DNA from: Actinoallomurus purpureus
GTDB lineage: Bacteria > Actinomycetota > Actinomycetes > Streptosporangiales > Streptosporangiaceae
Assembly: GCF_024055795.1 (NCBI RefSeq)
Contig: NZ_JAMXMY010000011.1
Coordinates: 62,001 to 126,000, forward strand
DNA length: 64,000 bases
Reading direction: 5' to 3'
Notes under the pieces: model-generated
What the model was told of the DNA's origin: nothing
What the model saw: the letters and a program-made list of their open reading frames with translations, nothing else
The model's database searches: none
Position numbers and translations under genes: made by a program
In this document: positions 34,945 to 42,794 of the stretch, piece by piece
How positions within the stretch are numbered: position 1 is the stretch's first letter
Layout of the letters: each line of letters opens with the position of its first letter

Positions 34945-35172
34945 ATGGAACGAACTCGTCATGCCCGCGTGCGCTCCCGCTTCGAACGGGATCACGGCGA
35001 CAAGGGCGGCCAGCTCGCCGAACACGGCCGGGGCATGAGCATCGTCGACCATCTGGCCGTCGCACGCTGGGTGACCTACGTCGAACACGCCAAGACCGTC
35101 CACGTCGTCATCGCCGCACCGGACGTAACGCTGACGGCCGCTGAGCTCGCACAGATCGGAGTCCCGGAATGA
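34945..35172 (+). pseudogene. C-terminal fragment of a RsbW-like ATP-binding protein
   Basis: The 75 codons start MERTRHARVRSRFERDHGD and include the G2 box GGQLAEHGRGMSIVDHLAVA and the closing strands AKTVHVVIAAPDVTL of GHKL anti-sigma ATPases. The N-box and G1 box are missing, and no clear ribosome binding site is found, so it looks like a truncated gene. Divergent from the orphan DUF397 gene, as the intact pair is at 2817-4307. Confidence 0.55.
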
Positions 35173-35295
35173 GCCACGGCTGCCCGATAGACGATTGATT
35201 CCAAGGGATTCTCGGTGTCGGTAGGCAGTGCTTTGGGCACCAATGGGATCCGGCGCGGCCCATCACAGCCGCGCCTCGGCCATCTCGTTCCGGCG

Positions 35296-35333
35296 TTTCT
35301 ACTGAGGCGATAAATATCTCGCCTCAGTAGAAA
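35296..35333. repeat. Perfect 15-bp inverted repeat with CTACTGAG core
   Basis: TTTCTACTGAGGCGA, an 8-nt AT-rich loop, then TCGCCTCAGTAGAAA. Its core TCTACTGAG/CTCAGTAGA is also at the heart of the larger palindrome at 52900-52953. A terminator for the fragment at 34945-35172 (the stem is followed by no T run) or a protein site are both possible. The rest of 35173-35429 holds no gene; a weak GC hairpin near 35403-35421 may end the NB-ARC gene. Confidence 0.8.
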
Positions 35334-35429
35334 CCTCAGAGAAGACACCCACGCCTCCCTCGTACAATTCGCCCGGAATTCAGGGTTTCCGCATCGTCTA
35401 GCGCGGCGCGTGGCCGCGCGCCTTACAAC

Positions 35430-37538
35430 TCACAGCTCGGCGAGATCGCGTCGCACATCGTTCGCAGTGGCGTCTTTCAGGCTCTCGAAGATCGCCAATG
35501 CTTCGGTGAACGCCTCGCGGGCCGCCTCCCGGTCTCCGGTGTCCCGGAGCACGCCGCCCAGCGCGTACAGCGATACGGCCTGGCCCTCACTGTCGCCGAT
35601 CTCACGCCGGACCGTGATCGCCTGTCTGAAGAAATCGATGGCCGCCGCGGCATCACCGAGTCTCTGATGGACCGTGCCGAGACCGTGCAGGCTCACCCCT
35701 TCGTTCTCCTTGTCGACCTCTCGTGCGACCGGAAGCGCCTGCTCGTAGTACGAGAGCTCGTCCGTCAGTCGTCCCAGCCCGCACGATGCGTCGGCCAGGG
35801 CGTTCAGCGTGATGACCTCATTGCGCCGGTCGTTGATCTCGCGCCAGACGGGCAGCGCCCGCTCGGCATAGTCGATCGCCTCCGCGTCACGCCCGCTGCC
35901 CCGAAGGGCAAAGCTGACATTGACGAGGGACATTCCTTCGCCCTGACGATCGCCGATCTCGCGGCAGATCACCTCCGCCTGCTGATACTGGGCGGCGGCC
36001 TCGTCGAATCTCTTGAGATCGGCGTAGGCACCGCCGATGCAGATCAGGCTCCACGCCTCCCCGTATCGATCGTGCGCGCGCCGCGCCGCATCAAGGGCGG
36101 TGAGCGTCGTCGACAGCCGGTTCATCCGGTGCTTACGCCAGTGAAAGAACATGATCAGAGCGACGGGCAGCTTCCAGGCGATGTCGTCCGCGCCGATCGC
36201 CGCCGCCTGCTCGACGGCCGCCAGCAGATTGGGGCGCTCCGCCTCACACCAGTTGAGCGCGTCTTCGTACCGGGAGAAGGTCAGCGGATGGATGCCCTCT
36301 GGAGGCGGGTCGAGCGGCACATGGCGGCGTTGTGGTGCGAGCAACCGGTCGACGGCGTCCGCCGTGTACAAGTACCAGGTGAGTTCCTGGCGGATGGCGT
36401 TGTTCCGCTCTTCCACCGGCTCCACCTCATTGACCTGCTCCACCGCGTAGTTCCGGATCAGGTCGTGGAAGCGGTAGCGGTCACGGGCGACGTCTTCCAC
36501 CATGCTCACGCCGGTGAGCGTGATGAGCGCCCGGCGTGCGGCGGTGACGGAGAGCCCGGCCAATGCGGCAGCCGCGGGCACACTGATGTCAGGGCCGGCA
36601 TGCAGGCCCAAGAGCCTGAACATACGCGCGACTTCCGGCGCCAGCTCCCGGTATGACCAGGAAAACACGCTCCGGACCTCCATGTCCTTATCAGTGGTCG
36701 CGAACGCATCCAAGCGGTCACTTTCCACTTCGAGTTCTTCGAGCATCTCGGCCAGATCGAGATAGTGCCGGGCGGCCGCCTGCTCCGCTGTGATCAGAAC
36801 CGTCAACGGCAGACATCCGGCCCGCTGGACGAGAGCCGTTGCGAGCTCCGCGTCGGCCTGCGCCTGAGGGCCGACGACGCTCTCGAACAGTTGCACCGCC
36901 GCCTCGGGCTCGAGAGGCGGCAGGATCAGCCGGACGGCACCCTCCTGAACGACCAGTCCGCTCAGTCTGCTCCGGCTGGTGACCAGCGCGAGACTATCCT
37001 CCGAGGGAGGGAGCAGGGGACGAACCTGTTCTGCGCTGTTCGCGTTGTCCAAGACGACGAGAACCCGCTTACCGTTGAGGTGCGTCCGGTACAGCCCGAT
37101 CATCGCTTCCAGCTCGGCGGGGATCTTGTCCGGGTCGACGTCCAGCGCCCGCAGGAAACCGTCGAGGACCTGCTCCGTCTCCATCGGCGGCCGACGATGG
37201 TAGCCGTGAAGGTTCACATAGAGCTGACCATCGGGATAGCGCTCACGAACTCGCTGAGCCCAGTGAATCGACAGAGCGGTCTTGCCCACACCGGCGGTTC
37301 CCGAGATGAGCACGGCGAGAGGACCGGCGGTGCTCGCGGCCAGTGTGGAGTCGAGCTGGTCCAGGGCCGCCGTCCTGTCGGTGAACCGGGCGACTCCGTG
37401 CGGTAGCTGCTTGGGAACCGGAAGCGTCCGCTCGGGCACAACCAGATTTCCATATATATCCCGAACCTGAATTACGTTTTCGGCCCTTCCGCCGGTGAAC
37501 TCGTTATGAGACGTCGCGATCCGGTCGGCCTCAGTCAT
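35430..37538 (-). CDS. STAND NTPase: NB-ARC domain plus TPR repeats
   Basis: A 702-aa protein. It begins with a short element (GGRAENVIQVRDIYGNLVV, residues 16-34) often found at the N-terminus of actinobacterial STAND proteins. Next is the NB-ARC ATPase: P-loop GTAGVGKTAL (80-89), Walker B KRVLVVLDNANSAEQV, then a winged-helix region to about 400. The C-terminal 230 residues are TPRs (SLVNVSFALRGSGRDAEAID, SLYALGGVLRDTGDREAARE and others). There is no SARP or other DNA-binding domain. It is divergent, 109 bp away, from a peptide/radical-SAM pair; TPR proteins of this kind accompany FxsB-type RiPP loci. A role as regulator or chaperone of the pathway is inferred. Confidence 0.88.
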   Translation of the reverse strand: MTEADRIATSHNEFTGGRAENVIQVRDIYGNLVVPERTLPVPKQLPHGVARFTDRTAALDQLDSTLAASTAGPLAVLISGTAGVGKTALSIHWAQRVRERYPDGQLYVNLHGYHRRPPMETEQVLDGFLRALDVDPDKIPAELEAMIGLYRTHLNGKRVLVVLDNANSAEQVRPLLPPSEDSLALVTSRSRLSGLVVQEGAVRLILPPLEPEAAVQLFESVVGPQAQADAELATALVQRAGCLPLTVLITAEQAAARHYLDLAEMLEELEVESDRLDAFATTDKDMEVRSVFSWSYRELAPEVARMFRLLGLHAGPDISVPAAAALAGLSVTAARRALITLTGVSMVEDVARDRYRFHDLIRNYAVEQVNEVEPVEERNNAIRQELTWYLYTADAVDRLLAPQRRHVPLDPPPEGIHPLTFSRYEDALNWCEAERPNLLAAVEQAAAIGADDIAWKLPVALIMFFHWRKHRMNRLSTTLTALDAARRAHDRYGEAWSLICIGGAYADLKRFDEAAAQYQQAEVICREIGDRQGEGMSLVNVSFALRGSGRDAEAIDYAERALPVWREINDRRNEVITLNALADASCGLGRLTDELSYYEQALPVAREVDKENEGVSLHGLGTVHQRLGDAAAAIDFFRQAITVRREIGDSEGQAVSLYALGGVLRDTGDREAAREAFTEALAIFESLKDATANDVRRDLAEL

Positions 37539-37647
37539 CTTCCAGCGACTCCTACGAGCATCAGCACGGATTACGCACGCGGCCTATATGAAAGCATCAA
37601 ATCAAAAGGTAAAGTTTGCCGCAGTATCCTCGCAAGGAGGTTCCGGG
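37539..37647. promoter_or_regulatory. Divergent intergenic region upstream of the RiPP precursor
   Basis: About 109 bp, noticeably A/T-richer than its surroundings, between the NB-ARC gene and the peptide gene. It contains the strong ribosome binding site AAGGAGG at 37634-37640. No operator or -35/-10 pair can be assigned with confidence. Confidence 0.45.
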
Positions 37648-37842
37648 ATGACCCAGATCCCCACGGCGGGCGAAAACTTCCCGTATGACGCAGTTGACCA
37701 GTTTCAAGCAGAAGATGACGCTCTCGCACTCGCGCTTCGCCGGTCCCACGAAGAACGGGCGCATCGGGCGACTCATCCCGAGGCTCCGCCGACCGTGCGC
37801 TACGAATGCACGTCCTGGTCGTCGGGCGGGCTCGGTTCCTGA
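37648..37842 (+). CDS. Candidate RiPP precursor peptide (64 aa)
   Basis: The peptide begins MTQIPTAGENFPYDAVDQFQ. It has a helical, acidic-then-basic middle (AEDDALALALRRSHEERAHR) and a compact C-terminus PPTVRYECTSWSSGGLGS. AAGGAGG sits 7 nt before the ATG, the best ribosome binding site in the area; an in-frame ATG at 37588 is unsupported. The stop is 13 bp before the radical-SAM gene. Leader-plus-Gly/Ser-rich core, single Cys and aromatic residues in YEC and WSS fit a precursor whose aromatic rings are joined to nearby beta-carbons (aromatic-X-X cyclophanes). It does not end in FxSxx, so it is not a standard FxsA. It may belong to, or be near, the HaaA-type group; I cannot confirm this. 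Confidence 0.7.
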   Translation: MTQIPTAGENFPYDAVDQFQAEDDALALALRRSHEERAHRATHPEAPPTVRYECTSWSSGGLGS

Positions 37843-37855
37843 GCGCAGATGGCCC

Positions 37856-39085
37856 GTGCCGCACACCGACTGGACCGAACCGGGCTCGACGTCGTATCCG
37901 TTTCGCCAGTACGTGTTCAAGGTTCAGTCGCGGTGCAATCTAGACTGCGACTACTGCTACGTCTACCACCTGGCCGATCAGGGCTGGCGGAGACAGCCGA
38001 AGTACATGGCGCCGGACACGGTCCGGACCGCCGCGCGGCGGATGGCGGAGCATGCCGGGCGGCACGGGATGGACCGGGTCAAGGTCACCATCCACGGCGG
38101 TGAGCCGCTGTTGGGCGGGCGGGAGTACCTCGCCGACTTCCTGTCGATCATGCGTCAGAACACCCCGGGCATCGCGATCGACTTCTCGGTGCAGACCAAC
38201 GGGGTACTGCTCGACGACGCGATGGCGGCCTTCCTCGTCGAGGAGGGCGTCATCGTCGGGATCAGTCTCGACGGCGACCGGGCGGCGAACGACCTGCATC
38301 GCCGATTCCGCGACGGCAGGTCCAGTTACGACTTCGTCGAGGCGGCCATCCGGCGGATGGTCCGGCCGGAGAATCGCGACCGGTTCGGAGGGGTCCTGTG
38401 CACGGTGCAGCTGCCCGCCGATCCGCTGCGCGTCTGGCGCAGCCTGCTCGACCTCGGCACCCCCGCCGTGGACTTCCTGTTGCCGCACGGCACCTGGTCC
38501 AGCCCGCCGCCGGGCGTACGGCCCGGAGAGGCAGGCACCCCGTACGCGGACTGGCTGATTCCGATCTTCGATGAGTGGTTCGACGCGCCGCGCCGACCGG
38601 CCGCGGTGCGGATCTTCCAGGACATCCTGAACCTTCTGATGGGCGGCATCGACAGTTACGAGTTCTTCGGCCTGGCGCCGGTCTGCCTGGTGGTGGTCGA
38701 GACCGACGGCACGTACGAGCAGGTGGACTCGATGAAGGCCGCGTACGAGGGCGCGGCGGCGACCGGGATGGGCGTCTTCACCCACTCGCTGGACGAGCTT
38801 CTGGTGACGCCCGGCATCGTCGCGCGCCAGGTCGGGCTGGACGCGCTGAGCGAGACCTGCCGCGCGTGCCGACTGGTCGCGACCTGCGGCGGCGGCCTCT
38901 ACTCGCACCGTTATCGGGAGGGATCGGGCTTCGTGAATCCCTCGGTCTTCTGCGCCGACCTGTACGCCCTGATCTCCCACATCGAGCGCCGTACCATCGA
39001 CCGGCTCGCCGAGCGGGGGTTGACGCTGGCGCAGGTGCGCGGCTACCAGGCCGATTCAGAGGTCAGTGGGCGAGGCCCTCGATGA
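37856..39085 (+). CDS. FxsB-like radical SAM/SPASM peptide maturase
   Basis: A 409-aa protein. The radical-SAM cluster site is CNLDCDYCYVYH (Cys27, 31, 34), followed by GRHGMDRVKVTIHGGEPLLG and FSVQTNGVLLDDAMAAFLVE. The C-terminal SPASM-type region has Cys335, Cys338, Cys344 and Cys366 in TCRACRLVATCGGGLYSHRY and GFVNPSVFCADLY, the pattern of FxsB-family maturases. FxsB relatives form C-C bonds between aromatic rings and beta-carbons in peptides. There is no C-terminal HExxH-like extension. The GTG at 37856 is the first start codon after the peptide stop; no strong ribosome binding site is visible, so translation may be coupled. The 3' end overlaps the next gene by 23 bp. Confidence 0.88.
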   Translation: MPHTDWTEPGSTSYPFRQYVFKVQSRCNLDCDYCYVYHLADQGWRRQPKYMAPDTVRTAARRMAEHAGRHGMDRVKVTIHGGEPLLGGREYLADFLSIMRQNTPGIAIDFSVQTNGVLLDDAMAAFLVEEGVIVGISLDGDRAANDLHRRFRDGRSSYDFVEAAIRRMVRPENRDRFGGVLCTVQLPADPLRVWRSLLDLGTPAVDFLLPHGTWSSPPPGVRPGEAGTPYADWLIPIFDEWFDAPRRPAAVRIFQDILNLLMGGIDSYEFFGLAPVCLVVVETDGTYEQVDSMKAAYEGAAATGMGVFTHSLDELLVTPGIVARQVGLDALSETCRACRLVATCGGGLYSHRYREGSGFVNPSVFCADLYALISHIERRTIDRLAERGLTLAQVRGYQADSEVSGRGPR

Positions 39086-39590
39086 CCTCGGCCTGGCCGA
39101 GCGAGGCCAGGGCCGTCCCCGGAACGATCAGCTTGGAGCGTCGCACGCCGCTGCCGACGACGACGTGCGGGGTTTCGACGACGGCCTGGTCGACGAGCAC
39201 CGGCCAGTCGGCCGGCAGGCCGAACGGGGTGATCCCGCCGTACTCCATGCCCGCCTCGGCCACCGCCTGCTCCTGCGGCGCGAACGACGCCTTCCGGGCG
39301 TCGAGGCGGCGGCGTACGACGCCGTTGACGTCGGCGCGCGTGGTGGCGAGCACGACGCAGGCCGCGAGCCGCACGTCGCCGCCCCGCTTGGCGGCGACGA
39401 TCACGCAGTTGGCCGACGCGTCGAGGGGAACGCCGTAGCGCTCGCAGAACGCGGCGGTGTCGGCGAGGTCCGGGTCGATCTGCGCGACCTGGAAGGCGTC
39501 GTCGCCCTTCCAGGCGCGGATCGCCTCGGCGACCGGCGCGGCGAGCAGGTCGGTGCGGTCAAGGGCGGGCTCTAGCGACAGTCCCCACAT
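39063..39590 (-). CDS. YbaK/EbsC-type prolyl-tRNA editing family protein
   Basis: A 175-aa single-domain protein. It has ASANCVIVAAKRGGDVRLAA, a helix with RADVNGVVRRRLDARKASFA (the invariant Lys of the family) and the GGITPFGLP loop. Such proteins deacylate mischarged tRNAs such as Ala- or Cys-tRNA-Pro. It overlaps the radical-SAM gene tail-to-tail by 23 bp, so it is unlikely to belong to the RiPP unit. Confidence 0.88.
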   Translation of the reverse strand: MWGLSLEPALDRTDLLAAPVAEAIRAWKGDDAFQVAQIDPDLADTAAFCERYGVPLDASANCVIVAAKRGGDVRLAACVVLATTRADVNGVVRRRLDARKASFAPQEQAVAEAGMEYGGITPFGLPADWPVLVDQAVVETPHVVVGSGVRRSKLIVPGTALASLGQAEVIEGLAH

Positions 39591-39624
39591 GGGCGCCAGA
39601 CTAGAGGTTGACGACGATCTTCGC

Positions 39625-40857
39625 CTATCTCAACGCCGCATACGGTCGGCGTTCGGAAGTCGAGCACAGCGCGTCGTCGACCAGCTTGCTCTCGGTCTGT
39701 GTAATGCGCAGGACGTCGTCCGTCGAATCGGCGATCGTGCCCGACATCGAGACCGTGACGCTGCGCCGGCCGTCGGCGGTGACGCCGACGGCGCTGATCC
39801 AGCCGGAATCGCCGCCCTCGTGGCCCCAGTACCTGCCGCCGCACGACAGCGGGCGGGAGAAGAGCCCCAGCCCGTCACGGGCGCCGGGCATGAGCGGCTC
39901 GAACTCCTTGCCTACTGGAATGGTGCGTTTCATCTGCGCTAGCTGCGCCGAGGGCAGAAGCCGGCCGCCGAGCAGGGCGCGGAAGAATCGGTTGAGGTCG
40001 GCGGTGGTGGAGACGAGTCCGGCCTCTCCATTGTTGCCCGAGCCGACCTGCTCGGTGACGTCGACGAGTGGTTCGCCGGGCTTGAACCGCTGGTAGCTGC
40101 TGGCGTGTGGCCGGGGCAGCGTGGGCGAGGTGCCCGGCCAGAAGGTGTGATCGAGGCCGAGCGGCCGGACGATCCGATCCCGTACCTCCTCATGCCAGGG
40201 GTGTCCGGTGACCCGTTGGATGACCATGCCGAGCAGGACGTAGCCGGTGTTGGAGTAACGCCAGTCCTTTCCGGGCTGGAAGTCCGGGCGGTGGCGCATC
40301 GCCCTGGCGACGATCTGCTCGGGTGTGTAGGTGTCGTATCGGTGCTGGTAAAAGTCCTCCGCCGAGGTGTAGTCCGGGTAGTCGTCGTGGATGCCGCTGG
40401 TGTGCTGGAGCAGCTGGCGGATGGTGATCGCGCGGCCGTCGTTGCCGTTTCCGGACACCACGCCAGGAAGCCATCGCTCGACCGAGTCATCCAGGGAGAG
40501 CCTGCCGTCGCCGGCCAGTTGCAGGATCACGGTGGCCACGAACGCCTTGGTGACGCTGGCGATCCGGAAGTAGCCGTTCGGGGAGACCGGCCGCCGGGTC
40601 GTCAGGTCGGCGACGCCACTGGTGGCGATCAGGTTCCGGCCGTCAGGGCTGGTCAGGCGGGCCTGGACGCCCGCCACGCCGAGTGCGGTGATCGCGTCGG
40701 CGTCGCGCCGGAGCCGCGCCTGGTCGCCGTGCTGCTGGGCGGCCATCGCGCCGGGCATGCTGGTGGAGAGGGCACCGGCCACGATGGCGGCCAGAGCCAG
40801 GTTCCGCCGGATGGACCGGCCGCGCCGCCGCGGTGAATAAATCGGTGATGTCGTCAT
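39625..40857 (-). CDS. Exported serine hydrolase (class C beta-lactamase/DD-peptidase fold)
   Basis: A 410-aa protein. An N-terminal signal (RRNLALAAIVAGALSTSMPG AMA) is followed by the catalytic domain with SxxK (RIASVTKAFVAT; Ser101, Lys104), YxN (DWRYSNTGYVLLG) and HxG (YWGHEGGDSGW). Related exported enzymes are D-alanyl-D-alanine carboxypeptidases, esterases or D-stereospecific peptidases; the substrate is unknown. It is divergent from a two-component system, which may control it in response to wall stress. Confidence 0.88.
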   Translation of the reverse strand: MTTSPIYSPRRRGRSIRRNLALAAIVAGALSTSMPGAMAAQQHGDQARLRRDADAITALGVAGVQARLTSPDGRNLIATSGVADLTTRRPVSPNGYFRIASVTKAFVATVILQLAGDGRLSLDDSVERWLPGVVSGNGNDGRAITIRQLLQHTSGIHDDYPDYTSAEDFYQHRYDTYTPEQIVARAMRHRPDFQPGKDWRYSNTGYVLLGMVIQRVTGHPWHEEVRDRIVRPLGLDHTFWPGTSPTLPRPHASSYQRFKPGEPLVDVTEQVGSGNNGEAGLVSTTADLNRFFRALLGGRLLPSAQLAQMKRTIPVGKEFEPLMPGARDGLGLFSRPLSCGGRYWGHEGGDSGWISAVGVTADGRRSVTVSMSGTIADSTDDVLRITQTESKLVDDALCSTSERRPYAALR

Positions 40858-40970
40858 GGGCGTTGACGCTAGGTCTGGCGGGGGGAAGCGCACGATACAG
40901 CTCACTAGTCGGAAAAAGGGGTAGTGGGCTGTAGTGCCAGGCTCGATCGCCATGGCTCAGACTTGTGCGG

Positions 40971-42125
40971 ATGAACGATCATGGGGCCGGTCGGCTTTCG
41001 GCGATGTGGCGCGGTCTGGGTTATCTGCTGGTAAGCCTGTTGACCGCTGCGGTTGCCCTGTTCGCGCTGCCTGTGCTCATCGTCCCGAGGATGGCCCGCG
41101 CCTGGGCGTCCTGGCATCGTCGCCGCGCCGACCGGTTGCTGCTTTCTCCGCGTTCTGGTCCCGTCCGTGCCGGTACGTGGCGTGTTCTCGGGTGGCTGTG
41201 CACGTACATCGTGACCAGTCTGGCGTTCGGGCTCGTCGTGGTGGTGTGCGCGGGCAACGCGGTGGCCACGGCCATCACGGTGCCCTTGTGGTGGGCGTTG
41301 CCCCCCGGCACCCGCGCGGGCGGCTTCGCCGTCGGTGTTCCATTGTCCGGGTGGGGCACGGCGTTGACCTTGGGGACCGTACAATTCGCCATCTTCGCGG
41401 CCCTGACCTACTGGCTGGTTCCACTGCTGGCGCGCCTGCACGCCCGGATCTGTGTGGCGCTGCTGTCCCCCTCGGCCGCCGAGCGGCTGACGCACCGTGT
41501 CGAGACGCTGACCGAGACACGAGCCGGCGCCATGAACGCGCACGGCGCGGAACTCCGCCGGATCGAACGCGACCTGCACGACGGCACGCAGGCCCGGCTG
41601 GTGGCCATCGCGATGCGGCTGGGCGCGGCGCGTGAGTCGTTGGGCGAGGACCCTCAGATGTTGGACAGACTCCTGCGGGAGGCGCATGAGGGTACTGAGG
41701 AGGCCATGGCAGAGCTCCGCGCGGTGATCCGGACGATCTACCCGCCGATCCTCGCCGATCGCGGCCTCGCCGGGGCGCTGACCGCCCTGGGGACCCGATC
41801 GGCAATCGACACCACCCTCGATATCGGCGAGCTCGGCACGATCCCCGCCGCAGTCGAGGCCGTGGCCTACTTCACCATCGCCGAGACGCTCACCAACGCC
41901 GCCAAGCACAGCCGGGCCACCCGGACCAAAGTCCGGGTCGCACGCGACGGTGACCGGCTGTCGATCGAGGTCACCGACGACGGGATCGGCGGCGCCGACG
42001 AGACGCTGGGTACCGGCATCGCCGGAATACGCCACCGCGTGCTGGCACTCGACGGCACCATCCAGATCCACAGCCCCGCCGGCGGCCCGACCACGATCAC
42101 GGTGAGCCTGCCATGCGCGTCGTGA
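40971..42125 (+). CDS. Sensor histidine kinase (NarL-type, HisKA_3)
   Basis: A 384-aa protein with about four membrane helices (GYLLVSLLTAAVALFALPVL, YIVTSLAFGLVVVVCAGNAV and others) and almost no extracellular loop. The phospho-acceptor motif is RRIERDLHDGTQARLVAIAM. The ATPase has an N-box (AETLTNAAKHSRAT) and G1/G2 boxes (VTDDGIGGAD, GTGIAGIRHRVLALDG). The gene overlaps the response regulator by 13 bp. LiaS-like envelope-stress sensing is a plausible reading. Confidence 0.9.
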   Translation: MNDHGAGRLSAMWRGLGYLLVSLLTAAVALFALPVLIVPRMARAWASWHRRRADRLLLSPRSGPVRAGTWRVLGWLCTYIVTSLAFGLVVVVCAGNAVATAITVPLWWALPPGTRAGGFAVGVPLSGWGTALTLGTVQFAIFAALTYWLVPLLARLHARICVALLSPSAAERLTHRVETLTETRAGAMNAHGAELRRIERDLHDGTQARLVAIAMRLGAARESLGEDPQMLDRLLREAHEGTEEAMAELRAVIRTIYPPILADRGLAGALTALGTRSAIDTTLDIGELGTIPAAVEAVAYFTIAETLTNAAKHSRATRTKVRVARDGDRLSIEVTDDGIGGADETLGTGIAGIRHRVLALDGTIQIHSPAGGPTTITVSLPCAS

Positions 42126-42757
42126 TCGCCGAGGACAACGTCCTGCTGTCCAGTGGACTGGAACTCCTGCTGACCGCCAAGGGCTTCCACGTCGCCGCGA
42201 TCGCCCAGGACGCCCCCGGCTTCATCAACGCCGTCACCGAACACAGGCCCGACATCACCATCGTCGACGTACGGCTACCACCGACCTTCCGCGACGAGGG
42301 CATCCACGCCGCCCTCCAGGCCCGCCGCCTGCACCCCGGCCTGCCGGTGCTCGTACTCTCCCAGTACGTCGAGCAGCAGTACGCCGGCGAACTGATCTCC
42401 GATGAACGCGGCGGCGTCGGCTACCTCCTCAAGGACCGGGTGAGCCGGGTGAGCGAGTTCATCGACGCGGTGCGGCAGGTCGCCGCCGGCGGCACTGTCA
42501 TGGACCCCGAGGTGATCGCGCAACTCCTCACCCGTCACGCCCGCGACCCGATCGCCGATCTCACGCCACGCGAACGTCAGGTGCTCGCCCTGATGGCCGA
42601 GGGAAAGGACAACGCCACGATCGCGGCCCGGCTCGTCATCACCGAGAACGCCGTCCACAAACACATCGGCAACATCTTCGCCAAGCTCGGCCTCTCGCCG
42701 GCCGACAGCGGCCACCGCCGCGTCCTCGCAGTCCTCACCTACCTCAATCGCCAGTAA
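42113..42757 (+). CDS. LuxR-family response regulator
   Basis: A 214-aa regulator. The receiver domain starts MRVVIAEDNVLLSSGLELLL, the phosphorylated Asp is Asp52 in DITIVDVRLPP, and the switch Lys is in GYLLKDRVS. The C-terminal GerE helix-turn-helix is LTPRERQVLALMAEGKDNAT, then IAARLVITENAVHKHIGNIF. It is translationally coupled to the sensor. The divergent serine hydrolase is a likely target. Confidence 0.92.
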   Translation: MRVVIAEDNVLLSSGLELLLTAKGFHVAAIAQDAPGFINAVTEHRPDITIVDVRLPPTFRDEGIHAALQARRLHPGLPVLVLSQYVEQQYAGELISDERGGVGYLLKDRVSRVSEFIDAVRQVAAGGTVMDPEVIAQLLTRHARDPIADLTPRERQVLALMAEGKDNATIAARLVITENAVHKHIGNIFAKLGLSPADSGHRRVLAVLTYLNRQ

Positions 42758-42794
42758 GGACGCAGGGGTCACACCTGCAGACAAGGGCGGACGG

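Noticed and set aside
35386-35429. Possible tRNA-like sequence near GCATCGTCTAGCGCGGCGCG
   Set aside because: The arms do not form a cloverleaf; only a weak GC hairpin is present, so it is at most a terminator.
37588-37647. Upstream ATG at 37588 as start of the RiPP precursor
   Set aside because: It would add 20 residues, but it has no ribosome binding site, while AAGGAGG lies at the right distance from the ATG at 37648.
37685-37855. N-terminal extension of the radical SAM protein back to 37685
   Set aside because: This stretch overlaps the precursor peptide in another frame and shows no FxsB-like sequence; the conserved part starts near the GTG at 37856.
37856-39085. Lantibiotic or sactipeptide interpretation of the locus
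   Set aside because: There is no LanB/LanC/LanM, and the precursor has a single Cys, which is poor for a multi-thioether sactipeptide.
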